The position numbers were made by a program, and so were the translations under genes. Shown here piece by piece: positions 1-9,739 of a DNA stretch of 15,398 nucleotides. Every line of letters starts with the position of its first letter. The first letter of the stretch is position 1. The notes under the pieces were generated by a model, which saw only the letters and a program-made list of their open reading frames with translations, ran no database searches and was not told where the DNA came from. Source of the stretch: an uncultured Panacagrimonas sp. (GTDB lineage: Bacteria; Pseudomonadota; Gammaproteobacteria; Nevskiales; Nevskiaceae); the NCBI GenBank assembly GCA_946481265.1, contig CAMLNE010000056.1:1-15398 (forward strand). The letters run 5' to 3'.

Positions 1-1631
<1,631 letters not shown>

Positions 1632-1634
1632 GCA

Positions 1635-1794
1635 TGCAACGCGGACGCGAAAGACGCGAAGGAAGAGGAGGGAGCGCAGCCAGAAGGCTCGGAATGGCGG
1701 GACGGCGACGGAATCGGTCGATCAGTGGATTTCCCTGTGGCCTCGCCTCTCTCCCATTCCGCCCTCTTCGCTTCTTCGGCTTTTCGTCTTTGCA
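1635..1794. repeat. Long imperfect inverted repeat filling the gltB-gltD spacer
   Basis: Nearly all of the 203-base spacer between gltB and gltD is an imperfect palindrome. The left arm starts TGCAACGCGGACGCGAAAGA (1635-1654). The reverse complement of the right end starts TGCAAAGACGAAAAGCCGAA, and both continue into GAAG-rich tracts ending in AGAGG. Further in, CGGAATGG (1690-1697) is exactly complementary to CCATTCCG (1754-1761). The left arm also has a short direct repeat of GACGCGAA. Transcribed RNA could fold into a long interrupted stem. The purine/pyrimidine arms with GCGAAAGACGCGAAG-type units resemble dispersed intergenic repeats that I recall from several high-GC proteobacteria, but copy number cannot be judged from one window. 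There is no U-run, so it is not a classic terminator. Confidence 0.6.
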
Positions 1795-1834
1795 CTGAAG
1801 GTTTTGGTTTGCGGTAGTCAACAGGAACGACACG

Positions 1835-3298
1835 ATGGGCAAGGTCACCGGTTTCATGGAGTTCGATCGACAGAAGGAGTCCTATCTGCCGGTTGCGGAG
1901 CGCGTGAAGAACAACAGGGAATTCGTTCTCGTGCTCGAGGGCGACAAGGCCAAGACCCAGGCCGCGCGCTGCATGAACTGCGGCACGCCGTTCTGCATGA
2001 CCGGCTGCCCGGTCAACAACATCATCCCGGACTGGAACGACCTGGTTTACACGCAGGACTACCGCAACGCCCTGGATACGCTCCACTCCACCAACAACTT
2101 TCCGGAGTTCACCGGCCGCGTCTGTCCGGCGCCCTGCGAGGCCGCCTGCACGCTCAACGTCAACAACGACCCGGTCGGCATCAAGTCGATCGAGCTGTTC
2201 ATCGTCGAGAAGGGCTGGGAGAACGGCTGGATCGTGCCGCAGCCTGCCACGCTCAAGACCGGCAAGCAGGTCGCCGTCGTCGGTTCGGGGCCTGCCGGGC
2301 TGGCAGCCGCACAGCAGCTCGCACGTGCCGGCCACGCGGTGACGGTGTTCGAGAAGAACGATCGCATCGGCGGGCTGCTGCGCTACGGCATCCCGGGCTT
2401 CAAGCTCGACAAGACATTCGTCGACCGTCGCCTCGAACAGATGAAGGCGGAAGGGGTGACATTCCGCACCGGCGTCTACATCGGCAGCTGGCCGCTCAAG
2501 GACATCACCAACCTGTCCCGCGAGACGATCCCGGCCGAGCAGCTGCTGAAGGACTTCGACGCGGTGCTGCTGACCGGCGGCGCCGAACAGGGTCGCGACC
2601 TGCCGGTGCCGGGCCGTGAGCTCAAGGGTGTCCACTTCGCGATGGAGTTCCTGCCGCAGCAGAACCGCATCGATGCCGGCGACAAGCTCAAGGGCCAGTT
2701 GCGCGCCGAGGGGAAGCACGTCGTGGTCATCGGTGGCGGCGACACCGGTTCGGACTGCGTGGGTACCAGCCGTCGCCACGGCGCCGCGGCGATCACGCAG
2801 TTCGAGCTGCTGCCGCAGCCGCCGGAGCAGGAGAACAAGCCGCTGGTATGGCCGTATTGGCCGATCAAGCTGCGCACCTCCTCCTCGCACGAGGAAGGCT
2901 GCGAGCGCGGCTGGTCGGTCGCGACCAAGCGCTTCGAGGGCAGGAACGGCAAGCTCGAGAAGCTGATCGGTGCGCGGCTGGAATGGAAGGACGGCAAGAT
3001 GTCCGAAGTCCCGGATTCGGAGTTCGAGATCAAGGCGGACCTCGTGCTGCTGGCGATGGGTTTCGTCTCACCCGCGGCGCAGGTGCTCGATGCGTTCGGC
3101 ATCGAGAAAGACGCGCGCGGCAACGCCAGGGCGACCACCGATGGCGAGGGCTGCTACAAGACCAGCGTCGACAAGGTCTTCGCCGCCGGCGACATGCGCC
3201 GGGGCCAGTCGCTGGTGGTGTGGGCGATTCGTGAGGGACGGCAGGCCGCGCGCGCGGTGGACGAGTTCCTCATGGGCGCCTCCGACCTGCCACGCTGA
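1835..3298 (+). CDS. gltD: Glutamate synthase (NADPH) small subunit
   Basis: Complete, 487 residues, the usual family size. GltD is the FAD- and iron-sulfur-containing beta subunit that takes electrons from NADPH and passes them to GltB in the cytoplasm. The N-terminal ferredoxin-like part has two cysteine groups for [4Fe-4S] clusters: C46, C49, C54, C58 and C97, C101, C105. An FAD-binding [15 protein letters not shown] motif lies at 146-160 and the NADPH-binding [13 protein letters not shown] motif at about 296-308. The C-terminal [19 protein letters not shown] (447-465) is the second FAD contact region typical of this family. The ATG at 1835 has AGGA at 1823-1826, eight bases upstream. It follows gltB in the same direction after a repeat-filled spacer. 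Stop TGA 3296-3298. Confidence 0.97.
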   Translation: MGKVTGFMEFDRQKESYLPVAERVKNNREFVLVLEGDKAKTQAARCMNCGTPFCMTGCPVNNIIPDWNDLVYTQDYRNALDTLHSTNNFPEFTGRVCPAPCEAACTLNVNNDPVGIKSIELFIVEKGWENGWIVPQPATLKTGKQVAVVGSGPAGLAAAQQLARAGHAVTVFEKNDRIGGLLRYGIPGFKLDKTFVDRRLEQMKAEGVTFRTGVYIGSWPLKDITNLSRETIPAEQLLKDFDAVLLTGGAEQGRDLPVPGRELKGVHFAMEFLPQQNRIDAGDKLKGQLRAEGKHVVVIGGGDTGSDCVGTSRRHGAAAITQFELLPQPPEQENKPLVWPYWPIKLRTSSSHEEGCERGWSVATKRFEGRNGKLEKLIGARLEWKDGKMSEVPDSEFEIKADLVLLAMGFVSPAAQVLDAFGIEKDARGNARATTDGEGCYKTSVDKVFAAGDMRRGQSLVVWAIREGRQAARAVDEFLMGASDLPR

Positions 3299-3323
3299 TC
3301 CGGCGCCGGACCGGCGCTGCATC

Positions 3324-4505
3324 ATGCTGCGGTGGCGTCCGTCGAGCAGCGGGACGCGCGGCAGGGCACTGCGGGCCGGGCTCGTCGCGCTGCTCTTCGC
3401 GTTGAGCGCCTGCGACGAACGCACGTCGAAGCCTTCGGCGCCCACGCGGATCATTACCGGCGAGTGGGCCGGTCTTCCCGAGCGCGTGCGCGACGACCTG
3501 GCGCGCGGCGTGAACCTGGCCCACTGGTTCACCCATCGCGACGACACCAGCCTCAGGCCGGGATGGCCCGATGCCGCCGATTTCCGGCAGATGCACGATC
3601 TGGGTCTGCGCCACGTCCGCGTGCTGCTCGATCCCGACTGGCTGCGCATGAATGCCGCCCATCCGCGCTACCTGGAGGCGGGTGTCGGGCTCGCGCTGGA
3701 CGCCGGTCTGCTCGTGGTCCTGGCGATGCAGCCGGATTCGGCCTCGAAACTGCGCATGGAGAAGGACGCGGCCCCGCTCGAGGAGCTGGCCGGTCTATGG
3801 ACCCAACTGGCCCGCACCTACGCCACCGTGCCGGTCGACCGCCTCGTCTTCGAGGTGCTCAACGAACCGGAGATCGAAGATGTCGGGCGCGTCCTGCAGG
3901 TGCAACAACGCCTGATCGATGCGGTGCGCGTGCTCAGTCCGGACCGCGTGGTGGTGGTGGGCGGTGCACATTTCTCCGACATTGCCGACCTCACCGCGAT
4001 GCGGCCGCTGGCACGGCGCGGCATCGTCTATAGCTTCCATTTCTACGAACCGCACAACTTCACCCACCAGGGTGCGACCTGGGGCTGGCCGATGTGGAGG
4101 GTGCTGCACGACCTGCCGTATCCCTCCAGCCCGCAGGCGATTGCGCCGGTGCTGCCCGGACTCGCCGAAGTCGCGCGTGAACACGCCGCCTGGTACGGAC
4201 AACAGCAGTGGAACCGGGACCGGCTCGCCGGTTTCGTCGACCAGGCGGCGGCATGGTCACGGCAGCACCAGGTGCCGGTGTGGTGCAGCGAATTCGGCGT
4301 GTTGCGCGAGTCGGCGCCGCCGGTGTCCCGTCGTGCCTGGCTCACCGATGCGCACAGCCTGTTCGAGGAGCGCGGTATCGCCTGGAGCTATTTCGACTGG
4401 TGGGGCAAGTTCGGGCTGGTCACCGGGCCTGCTGGCGCCCGTGTGGTGGATCAGGACGCGGTCACCGGTCTGGGGCTGGCGCCTGCCACGACCGCGACGC
4501 CCTGA
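3324..4505 (+). CDS. Lipoprotein with glycoside hydrolase family 5 (cellulase-like) domain
   Basis: 393 residues from ATG 3324. The start is chosen because it gives a lipoprotein signal: basic N-terminus, hydrophobic ALRAGLVALLFALSAC, and lipobox LSAC with the acylated cysteine at C30. The rest reads as a GH5-like barrel. NEP at 180-182 supplies the acid/base E181, YSFHFYEP at 236-243 holds the conserved His/Tyr pair, and WCSEFG at 320-325 supplies the nucleophile E323. WSYFDWWGKFG (354-364) looks like the substrate-floor tryptophan segment. Family knowledge predicts hydrolysis of a beta-glycan at the cell envelope; the substrate cannot be read from sequence. It begins 25 bases after gltD with no terminator between, so read-through from gltBD is likely. 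The ribosome binding site is weak. The catalytic residues appear intact. Confidence 0.85.
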   Translation: MLRWRPSSSGTRGRALRAGLVALLFALSACDERTSKPSAPTRIITGEWAGLPERVRDDLARGVNLAHWFTHRDDTSLRPGWPDAADFRQMHDLGLRHVRVLLDPDWLRMNAAHPRYLEAGVGLALDAGLLVVLAMQPDSASKLRMEKDAAPLEELAGLWTQLARTYATVPVDRLVFEVLNEPEIEDVGRVLQVQQRLIDAVRVLSPDRVVVVGGAHFSDIADLTAMRPLARRGIVYSFHFYEPHNFTHQGATWGWPMWRVLHDLPYPSSPQAIAPVLPGLAEVAREHAAWYGQQQWNRDRLAGFVDQAAAWSRQHQVPVWCSEFGVLRESAPPVSRRAWLTDAHSLFEERGIAWSYFDWWGKFGLVTGPAGARVVDQDAVTGLGLAPATTATP

Positions 4506-4538
4506 GCAGGCGGACACGAGCGCGAACAGATAAGAATC

Positions 4539-4585
4539 GGGATCCACACAGCGTGGACCCCTTCCTCATGCGGTGTGGTCGCATG
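4539..4585 (+). terminator. Two adjacent hairpins after the GH5 gene, possible terminator
   Basis: GGGATCCAC (4539-4547) pairs with GTGGACCCC (4553-4561) across a five-base loop with one mismatch. It is followed by the weak pyrimidine run TTCCTC. A second stem, CATGCG (4567-4572) with CGCATG (4580-4585), follows. The position, 34 bases after the GH5 stop and between two genes converging from opposite strands, is right for a terminator, but there is no proper U-tract. It could act from either side. Confidence 0.4.
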
Positions 4586-4652
4586 GGCGGGGAATCGGTG
4601 CAGCCGGCGGCGGTGTCGAGCCCCGACGCGGTGCCACCGCGATTCGCGGCGC

Positions 4653-4919
4653 TCAGGACCTGGATCGCGGCTCCAGCAGACCACGTGCGATCTCGCCGGC
4701 ACGCTCGTTGAGCAGGCGGATCGTCTCGTAGATGTTGCCCACGGTCTCGTCGTGGATCTCGCGTGCCTTGTTCACGGGCTTCTGCAGCGCGTCGATCCTT
4801 TCGAGCACATCGAACGGCATGCTGGCGATCGAGCGGTGGACCTGCTCGACGGTGGTGGCGCCGTCCTCGATGGTCTTCTCGACGATCTCCTGCAGGCTCA
4901 GCAATCGTTCCTTGCGCAT
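4653..4919 (-). CDS. Small helical hypothetical protein
   Basis: 88 residues. I do not recognise the family. The start is taken at ATG 4919, with AAGGA (complement of 4928-4932) eight bases upstream; the in-frame GTG at 4922 is an alternative one codon longer. The protein is charged, has no cysteine, no signal peptide and no membrane segment, and looks almost wholly alpha-helical with amphipathic heptad-like stretches (SLQEIVEKTIEDGATTVEQV, then ERIDALQKPVNKAREIHDE). This pattern resembles phasin-like or coiled-coil cytoplasmic proteins, but that is only a structural impression. Codon use matches the neighbours and the reading frame is intact, so it is probably a real gene. It lies downstream of the secreted protein gene on the same strand with a gap of about 40 bases, so the two may be co-transcribed. 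Confidence 0.72.
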   Translation of the reverse strand: MRKERLLSLQEIVEKTIEDGATTVEQVHRSIASMPFDVLERIDALQKPVNKAREIHDETVGNIYETIRLLNERAGEIARGLLEPRSRS

Positions 4920-4961
4920 CACGTGGTTCCTTCATGTCGAGGTTCGGACTTCGGGGCCGGC

Positions 4962-5699
4962 TCAGCGGCATTGCACCGGTCGCCGATCCGGATCGTCTTC
5001 CAGTTCCTGCAGGCGCGCCAGGATCGCCGGGCGCGCCGGCGTGTCCGGGAAGCGGCTGACGAAACCGCTCAGCTCCTGTTCGACCGAATCGACCCCGCCG
5101 CAGGCGCAGGTTCCCAGCTCCACCGCCTCCTCCAGGTCGCGCACGGATTGCCGGGCGTAGGCGGCGTAGGCCGCAGGATGTTCGCGCAGGAAGCCCCGCC
5201 AGCCGGCGTAGAGGTCCGCGATCACGCTTTCTCCGAAACGCACGCAGGGTGTCACCCGGGAGGTGAGTCGCAGGTAGCTCGGAATCAGGTCGGCGTTCCA
5301 GCTGCGGCGGTACACGCGGAAGAAATCACGATCCTCGGCCCGTCCCAGGCGCTGCGCCAGCTCGGACAGGAACAGCGGGTCGGGCTGCGCGTAGACATCG
5401 CGTCCGCGTGACAGGCGCAGGCCGCGCAGCCTCTCCGACAGGGCGTTGTAGGCATCCCGGTCCAACGTCTCGAGCCAGGCGCGGTCCGCGTCGACATCGA
5501 TGCGCATCAGTTCGTCCTGCGCCGCTGCGGCCGCCTCGAACAGGGCCTCCATCGAGATCGGCGGATCGGCCTCCTCGACCGTCGCGAGCTGATCCAGATA
5601 GATCGAGACGGCTGGCGGCCAGCCGGCCTGGCCGAACGCGGCACCGGCCAGCAGAAACAGGGGTGCGGTGGCGAGCCAGCGCAGACCGCGGCGGGTCAT
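4962..5699 (-). CDS. Secreted (periplasmic) hypothetical protein with four cysteines
   Basis: 245 residues from ATG 5699. This start puts a normal Sec signal at the N-terminus: MTRRGLRW, a hydrophobic core LATAPLFLLAGAA, and probable cleavage after AFG (residue 23) or A25. An upstream in-frame ATG at 5729 would add ten residues and bury the signal, so it is less likely. The mature part is mostly helical, rich in Leu/Arg/Glu, and has cysteines at 152, 198, 200 and 244. C198-A-C200 followed by GG could form a disulfide or bind metal or heme in the periplasm, but it is not a CxxCH motif. No catalytic motif is evident and I cannot name the family. It lies on the same strand as nadE upstream and the small helical protein downstream. 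Confidence 0.75.
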   Translation of the reverse strand: MTRRGLRWLATAPLFLLAGAAFGQAGWPPAVSIYLDQLATVEEADPPISMEALFEAAAAAQDELMRIDVDADRAWLETLDRDAYNALSERLRGLRLSRGRDVYAQPDPLFLSELAQRLGRAEDRDFFRVYRRSWNADLIPSYLRLTSRVTPCVRFGESVIADLYAGWRGFLREHPAAYAAYARQSVRDLEEAVELGTCACGGVDSVEQELSGFVSRFPDTPARPAILARLQELEDDPDRRPVQCR

Positions 5700-5894
5700 T
5701 CGATCAGGACGCGGTGGCGGGACGAGCATGCCCCATTCTGAGCCCTGCGTCGGCGTTCAGACAGACGCAAGTCGGGACCCTACCGCGAGCGGCAGCTGGC
5801 GTATGCGCGAACACGTCGATGGGCTGGAGCCGGCGGTCCCGGTCCGGAGGAGGGGATCTGGCGGGCACTGCGGAAAGCGTGGCCCGAAATGCCG

Positions 5895-7508
5895 TCAGAA
5901 GTCGCCGTACACCGCGGTGATCGGGTACCGCCGCTCGCGACCGAATGCGCAGCGCGTGATCTTGGGGCCGGGAGGCGCCTGGCGGCGCTTGTACTCCGAG
6001 CGGCGCACCAGACCGGCGACGCGCTTGACCGTGGCTTCGTCGAAACCCGTGGCGACAATCTGCCGAATCGAGCAGCTGGCCTCGACATAGGCCTCGAGGA
6101 TCGGGTCGAGCACGTCGTAGGGCGGCAGTGAATCGGAGTCCTTCTGGTCGGCGCGCAACTCCGCCGTCGGCGGGCGTGTCAGCACCCGTTCCGGGATTAC
6201 CGGCGAGATCGTGTTGCGGTAGCGCGCAAGACGGAACACCAGCGTCTTGTACACGTCCTTGATCGGCGCGAAACCGCCGCACATGTCGCCGTACAGGGTG
6301 GCGTAGCCCACCGCCATCTCGCTCTTGTTGCCGGTGGCCAGCACCACGTGGCCGAACTTGTTGCTCAGCGCCATCAGCAGCATGCCCCGCGAGCGCGACT
6401 GCATGTTTTCCTCGGTCACGTCGACCGCACGCCCTGCGAAGGCTGGCGCCAGCGTCGAGGTCAGTGCCTGGAACGTGGGCTCGATCGGCAGCACCGAGTA
6501 GCGGATGCCGAGCGCCTCGGCCTCGATGCGTGCATCGTCGTTGGACATGTCCAGCGTGTAGCGCGAGGGCAGGGAGACGCCCCACACGCGATCGGGACCG
6601 AGCGCGTCGGCAGCGATCGCGGCGACCAGCGCCGAGTCGATGCCGCCGGACAGGCCGATCAGGGCGCCGGGGAAGCCGTTGCGGGTGACGTAGTCGCGAA
6701 CCGACTGGACCAGCCCGCGGTAGACCACCGCCTCCTCGGCCTGCGGCTCGGCCAGCGTCCCGCGCAGCTCGCCATCGATGAAGTCCACCGCGTACAGGTC
6801 TTCCTCGAACGCCGGTGCACGGAAGGAGACGGTGCCGTCGGCGCGCACCGCGCTCGAATCGCCGTCGAACAGCAGGTCGTCCTGTCCCCCCACCATGTTG
6901 ACGTAGAGGATGGGCAGCCCGGTCTCCGCGGCGCGGGCGCGCAGGATGTCCTGGCGTCGGCCGGACTTGGCCAGCGAGAACGGCGAGGCATTGATGTTGA
7001 GCAGCAGCCTGGCGCCCTGGTCGCGGCTTTCGTCGGCGGGGCTGGCGCCCCAGATGTCCTCGCAGATGCACAGGCCCACCGGCACGCCCTTGAGATCGAA
7101 CACGCAGGCGCCGCTACCGGCCAGGAAGTGGCGTTTCTCGTCGAACACGCCGTAGTTGGGCAGCAGGCGCTTGCGGTAGCGGCGCACCAGCTCGCCGTCG
7201 CGGAATATCGTGGCGGCGTTGTAGATCCCCTCCTCGGCATATTCGGGATGGCCGACCACGACATGGATGCCCGGCACCTCGCGACGGATGCGGTCGAGAC
7301 CGGCCTCCACCGCAGGCGGCAGGCCGGAGCGCAGCAGCAGGTCATCCGGGGGGTAACCCAGCAGGGCCAGCTCCGGAAAGGCAATCAGATCGGCATGCAG
7401 GGCATCGCGCGCGCGGGACGCTGCTGCGATGATCTTCTCGACGTTGCCTTCAATGTCGCCGACCCAGAAGTTGAGCTGGGCCGCGACCAGGCGCAGGGTG
7501 TTCGCCAT
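5895..7508 (-). CDS. nadE: Glutamine-dependent NAD+ synthetase
   Basis: 537 residues from ATG 7508. The frame stays open to 7580, but the conserved family start is ANTLRLVAAQLNFWVGDIEGN. This enzyme makes NAD+ from deamido-NAD+ and ATP in the cytoplasm, the last step of NAD synthesis. The N-terminal nitrilase-type glutaminase domain carries the triad E46 (FPELALLGYPP), K113 (YRKRLLPNYG) and C149 (CICEDIW). It frees ammonia from glutamine. The C-terminal synthetase domain has the ATP-pyrophosphatase loop LIGLSGGIDSALV (283-295) and the substrate-binding ATGNKSEMAVGYATLYGD (391-408). It ends with RRYPITAVYGDF. Both active sites look intact, so it should use glutamine rather than only free ammonia. 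The ribosome binding site is poor. It is transcribed divergently from the AsmA-family gene. Confidence 0.95.
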   Translation of the reverse strand: MANTLRLVAAQLNFWVGDIEGNVEKIIAAASRARDALHADLIAFPELALLGYPPDDLLLRSGLPPAVEAGLDRIRREVPGIHVVVGHPEYAEEGIYNAATIFRDGELVRRYRKRLLPNYGVFDEKRHFLAGSGACVFDLKGVPVGLCICEDIWGASPADESRDQGARLLLNINASPFSLAKSGRRQDILRARAAETGLPILYVNMVGGQDDLLFDGDSSAVRADGTVSFRAPAFEEDLYAVDFIDGELRGTLAEPQAEEAVVYRGLVQSVRDYVTRNGFPGALIGLSGGIDSALVAAIAADALGPDRVWGVSLPSRYTLDMSNDDARIEAEALGIRYSVLPIEPTFQALTSTLAPAFAGRAVDVTEENMQSRSRGMLLMALSNKFGHVVLATGNKSEMAVGYATLYGDMCGGFAPIKDVYKTLVFRLARYRNTISPVIPERVLTRPPTAELRADQKDSDSLPPYDVLDPILEAYVEASCSIRQIVATGFDEATVKRVAGLVRRSEYKRRQAPPGPKITRCAFGRERRYPITAVYGDF

Positions 7509-7559
7509 AGGCCGGGATTGTCGGGCATCGGAAGCGACGGCGTCGAGCGCAGGCACGCC

Positions 7560-7574
7560 AGCCTGGGGCAGGCT
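7560..7574. other. Small inverted repeat in the nadE/asmA divergent region
   Basis: AGCCTG (7560-7565) and CAGGCT (7569-7574) form a perfect six-base inverted repeat around GGG. It lies 52 bases upstream of the nadE start. It could be an operator half-site pair or a chance hairpin; nothing here names a binding protein. Confidence 0.3.
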
Positions 7575-7599
7575 AGGCACGTAGTCTGCAGTTCAGGCA

Positions 7600-7617
7600 G
7601 GGCAGGGTAGGGTAGGG
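7600..7617 (+). promoter_or_regulatory. G-quadruplex motif in divergent nadE/asmA promoter region
   Basis: The + strand reads GGGCAGGGTAGGGTAGGG: four runs of three guanines separated by two-base loops, the canonical form of a very stable intramolecular G-quadruplex. The last two units are an exact TAGGG tandem. It lies 92 bases upstream of the nadE start and 77 bases upstream of the AsmA-family start. It is on the coding strand for the AsmA gene and the template strand for nadE. If it is inside the asmA transcript it could fold in RNA. The motif is certain from sequence; any regulatory role is inferred. Confidence 0.65.
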
Positions 7618-7633
7618 ACGTCGTGCCTCCTGG

Positions 7634-7650
7634 CTCCGCGTGGGGCGGAG
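7634..7650 (+). other. Hairpin upstream of the AsmA-family start
   Basis: CTCCGC (7634-7639) pairs perfectly with GCGGAG (7645-7650) around a five-base loop. It sits 17 bases after the G-quadruplex and 43 bases before the AsmA-family ATG, probably within the leader. Its role is unknown and it may be chance in GC-rich DNA. Confidence 0.3.
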
Positions 7651-7693
7651 TTGGTGGGGCAGGATTGCCGACAACGGTCGAGAGCGCCGCACG

Positions 7694-9739
7694 ATGCAGC
7701 CAAACCGGATCCGACGATGGGCGTGGTGGAGCAACCAGCTCGGCGGCGTCCTGCTGCTGGTGACGGCGCTGGTCGTGCTGGTGCTGGTGTGGGACTGGAA
7801 CTGGTTCAAGCCGCTGATCGAGCGGCAGGCGAGCGCCACCCTCGGCCGCACCGTGCATATCGAGGCCTTTGCCCTGCGTGGGTGGCGCTATCCGACCGCG
7901 GTGCTGGACGGCATCCGCATCGACAACCCGCCCGGTTTCCCACGCGACTCCGGCTTCGGGCGGGTGGAACGCCTCGAGCTCAGCATCGATCCACGCGCGC
8001 TGCTGGATCGCCAGCTGTCCCTGACCTCGATCCACCTGCAGCGGCCCGAATTCGCGCTGTATGCACCGCCCGATGCGCCGGCCAACTGGATCTTCGCAAG
8101 CGACGAGGCGGAGTCGGACCCGGACCCGTCACCGACGCTGGAATTGGTGATCGGCCGGCTCAGCATCGCGGGGGGGCAGCTGCGTTTCGAGCATCCCGGG
8201 TTCAAGTCGGATTTCCGGGCGATCGTCGAGACCCTGCCGGGCGAGACCCCGGAGGCTTCGGAACTGCACGTGAGGGCCAGCGGCCGCTACGCGGGTCAAC
8301 CGCTGTCGGCCAGCTTCACCGGCGGTGCGCTGCTGAGCCTGCGCGATCCGACCAACCCGTATCCGGTACTGCTGGATCTGAACAATGGCGCGACGCGCCT
8401 GAGATTGAACGGCACGCTGCTGGATCCGCTGCGACTGGGAGGCGCCGACCTCGACCTGCGTTTCGAGGGGACGGACATGGCCACGCTGTATCCGCTCACC
8501 GGGGTGCCGCTGCCGGCTACCGCGCCCTACCGCATCGGCGGCCATTTCGATTACCAGCGCACGGCGGATGGGCCGCAGTTCCGCTTCCACGACTTCAGCG
8601 GCACCGTCGGCGATTCGGACCTGTCCGGCGATGTGACCGTGCGCACCGGGGGACCGCGCCTGAAGATCCTGGCCAATCTGCGCTCGAGGCAGGTGCTGTT
8701 CGCCGACCTTGCCGGCTTCGTCGGCGCGCCGCCCGGCAAGGCCGACAACAAGGGGCAGAGCGCGGCGCAGAAGAAGGAACGCCGCGAAAAGCAGGCCAGC
8801 CCGCGCCTGCTGCCTGACGAGCCGATCAATCTGCCCAAGCTGCGCAGCGCCGATTTCGACGTGCGCTATGTCGCGCAGCGCATCCAGAGCGGCGACACGC
8901 CGTTCGACGATCTGTCGGCGCACCTGCGCGTCGACGACGGGGTGCTCAGCCTGCATCCGATCAGCTTCGGGATCGGCGGCGGAGGCATCGTCGCCAACCT
9001 GCTGCTGGACGGAACGCAGGACCTCGTGCACGTGCGCGCCGACGCGGACTTCCGCGACGTCGACTTCGCCAGGATTCTCGATGCGCTCAACTACCGTGGC
9101 AGCGGGCGGGTCGACGGCCGGGTGAGCCTGGATGCGCGCGGCAACACGGTGGCCGAACTGCTCGGCGGCGGTGACGGCGAGTTGCTGCTGTCGATGGCCG
9201 GTGGCGACGTCAGTGCCCTGCTGGTCAACCTCGTCGGACTGGATTTCGGCAACGCCGTGCTGTCGGCGCTGGGGATCCCCAGCCGCGCCAAGCTGCGCTG
9301 CATGGCCGCCGACCTCGACCTGAAGGACGGACTGGTGAGCACCGATACCTTGCTGATGGATACCACCGAGGCCAACATCGTCGGCAGCGGGACGGTGAAC
9401 CTGGCCACCGAGAAGCTCGATTACCAGGTGCAGACCCAACCCAAGACGTTCAACATCGGTTCGGTTTCCGCGCCCATCAACATCGGCGGCACCCTAAAGG
9501 ACCCCAAGGTGCGGCCGGATGCCAAGTCCCTGGGTCTGCGCGGCGGCGCCGCGATAGCGCTGGGCATCGTCGCCACGCCGCTTGCGGCGCTCGTCGCGAC
9601 CCTCCAGCCCGGTACCGGCAAGGACCTGGACTGTGCGGCGATGCTGACGACGGTGCGCAGCGAGGCGCGCAAAGTTCCGCGGACTCCGGCCCCGCCGAAC
9701 ACGGACGTGCCGCCCAGCCGCGACGCAGCGGGTTCCTGA
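7694..9739 (+). CDS. AsmA-family membrane-anchored envelope protein
   Basis: 681 residues from ATG 7694, chosen because it gives a short basic N-terminus (MQPNRIRRWAWW) before a single membrane helix at about 16-34; the frame is open to a GTG at 7640. AsmA proteins are anchored in the inner membrane with a long periplasmic beta-rich groove. They belong to the group (AsmA, TamB, YhdP) linked to phospholipid transfer to the outer membrane. The N-terminal AsmA domain shows LGRTVHIEAFALRGW followed by IRIDNPPGFP. At about 348-370 there is a strongly charged Lys/Glu/Arg/Gln linker between the two halves. The C-terminal AsmA-like domain has DLDLKDGLVSTDTLLMDTTE then LDYQVQTQPKTFNIGSVSAP and GTLKDPKVRPD (about 573-609). 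A short tail carries one cysteine (LDCAAML). It is transcribed divergently from nadE. Confidence 0.88.
   Translation: MQPNRIRRWAWWSNQLGGVLLLVTALVVLVLVWDWNWFKPLIERQASATLGRTVHIEAFALRGWRYPTAVLDGIRIDNPPGFPRDSGFGRVERLELSIDPRALLDRQLSLTSIHLQRPEFALYAPPDAPANWIFASDEAESDPDPSPTLELVIGRLSIAGGQLRFEHPGFKSDFRAIVETLPGETPEASELHVRASGRYAGQPLSASFTGGALLSLRDPTNPYPVLLDLNNGATRLRLNGTLLDPLRLGGADLDLRFEGTDMATLYPLTGVPLPATAPYRIGGHFDYQRTADGPQFRFHDFSGTVGDSDLSGDVTVRTGGPRLKILANLRSRQVLFADLAGFVGAPPGKADNKGQSAAQKKERREKQASPRLLPDEPINLPKLRSADFDVRYVAQRIQSGDTPFDDLSAHLRVDDGVLSLHPISFGIGGGGIVANLLLDGTQDLVHVRADADFRDVDFARILDALNYRGSGRVDGRVSLDARGNTVAELLGGGDGELLLSMAGGDVSALLVNLVGLDFGNAVLSALGIPSRAKLRCMAADLDLKDGLVSTDTLLMDTTEANIVGSGTVNLATEKLDYQVQTQPKTFNIGSVSAPINIGGTLKDPKVRPDAKSLGLRGGAAIALGIVATPLAALVATLQPGTGKDLDCAAMLTTVRSEARKVPRTPAPPNTDVPPSRDAAGS

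Noticed and set aside
5700..5729. Ten-residue N-terminal extension of the secreted hypothetical protein from ATG 5729
   Set aside because: It would place a proline/arginine-rich segment before an otherwise standard signal peptide; the ATG at 5699 gives a better signal.
6348..7610. 420-codon + strand frame opposite nadE
   Set aside because: nadE on the - strand has full catalytic motifs; this frame is its mirror and has low-information composition.
8129..9439. 436-codon - strand frame opposite the AsmA-family gene
   Set aside because: It is a shadow of the real + strand gene, with a Gln/Ala/Arg/Val-rich translation and no signal or domain.
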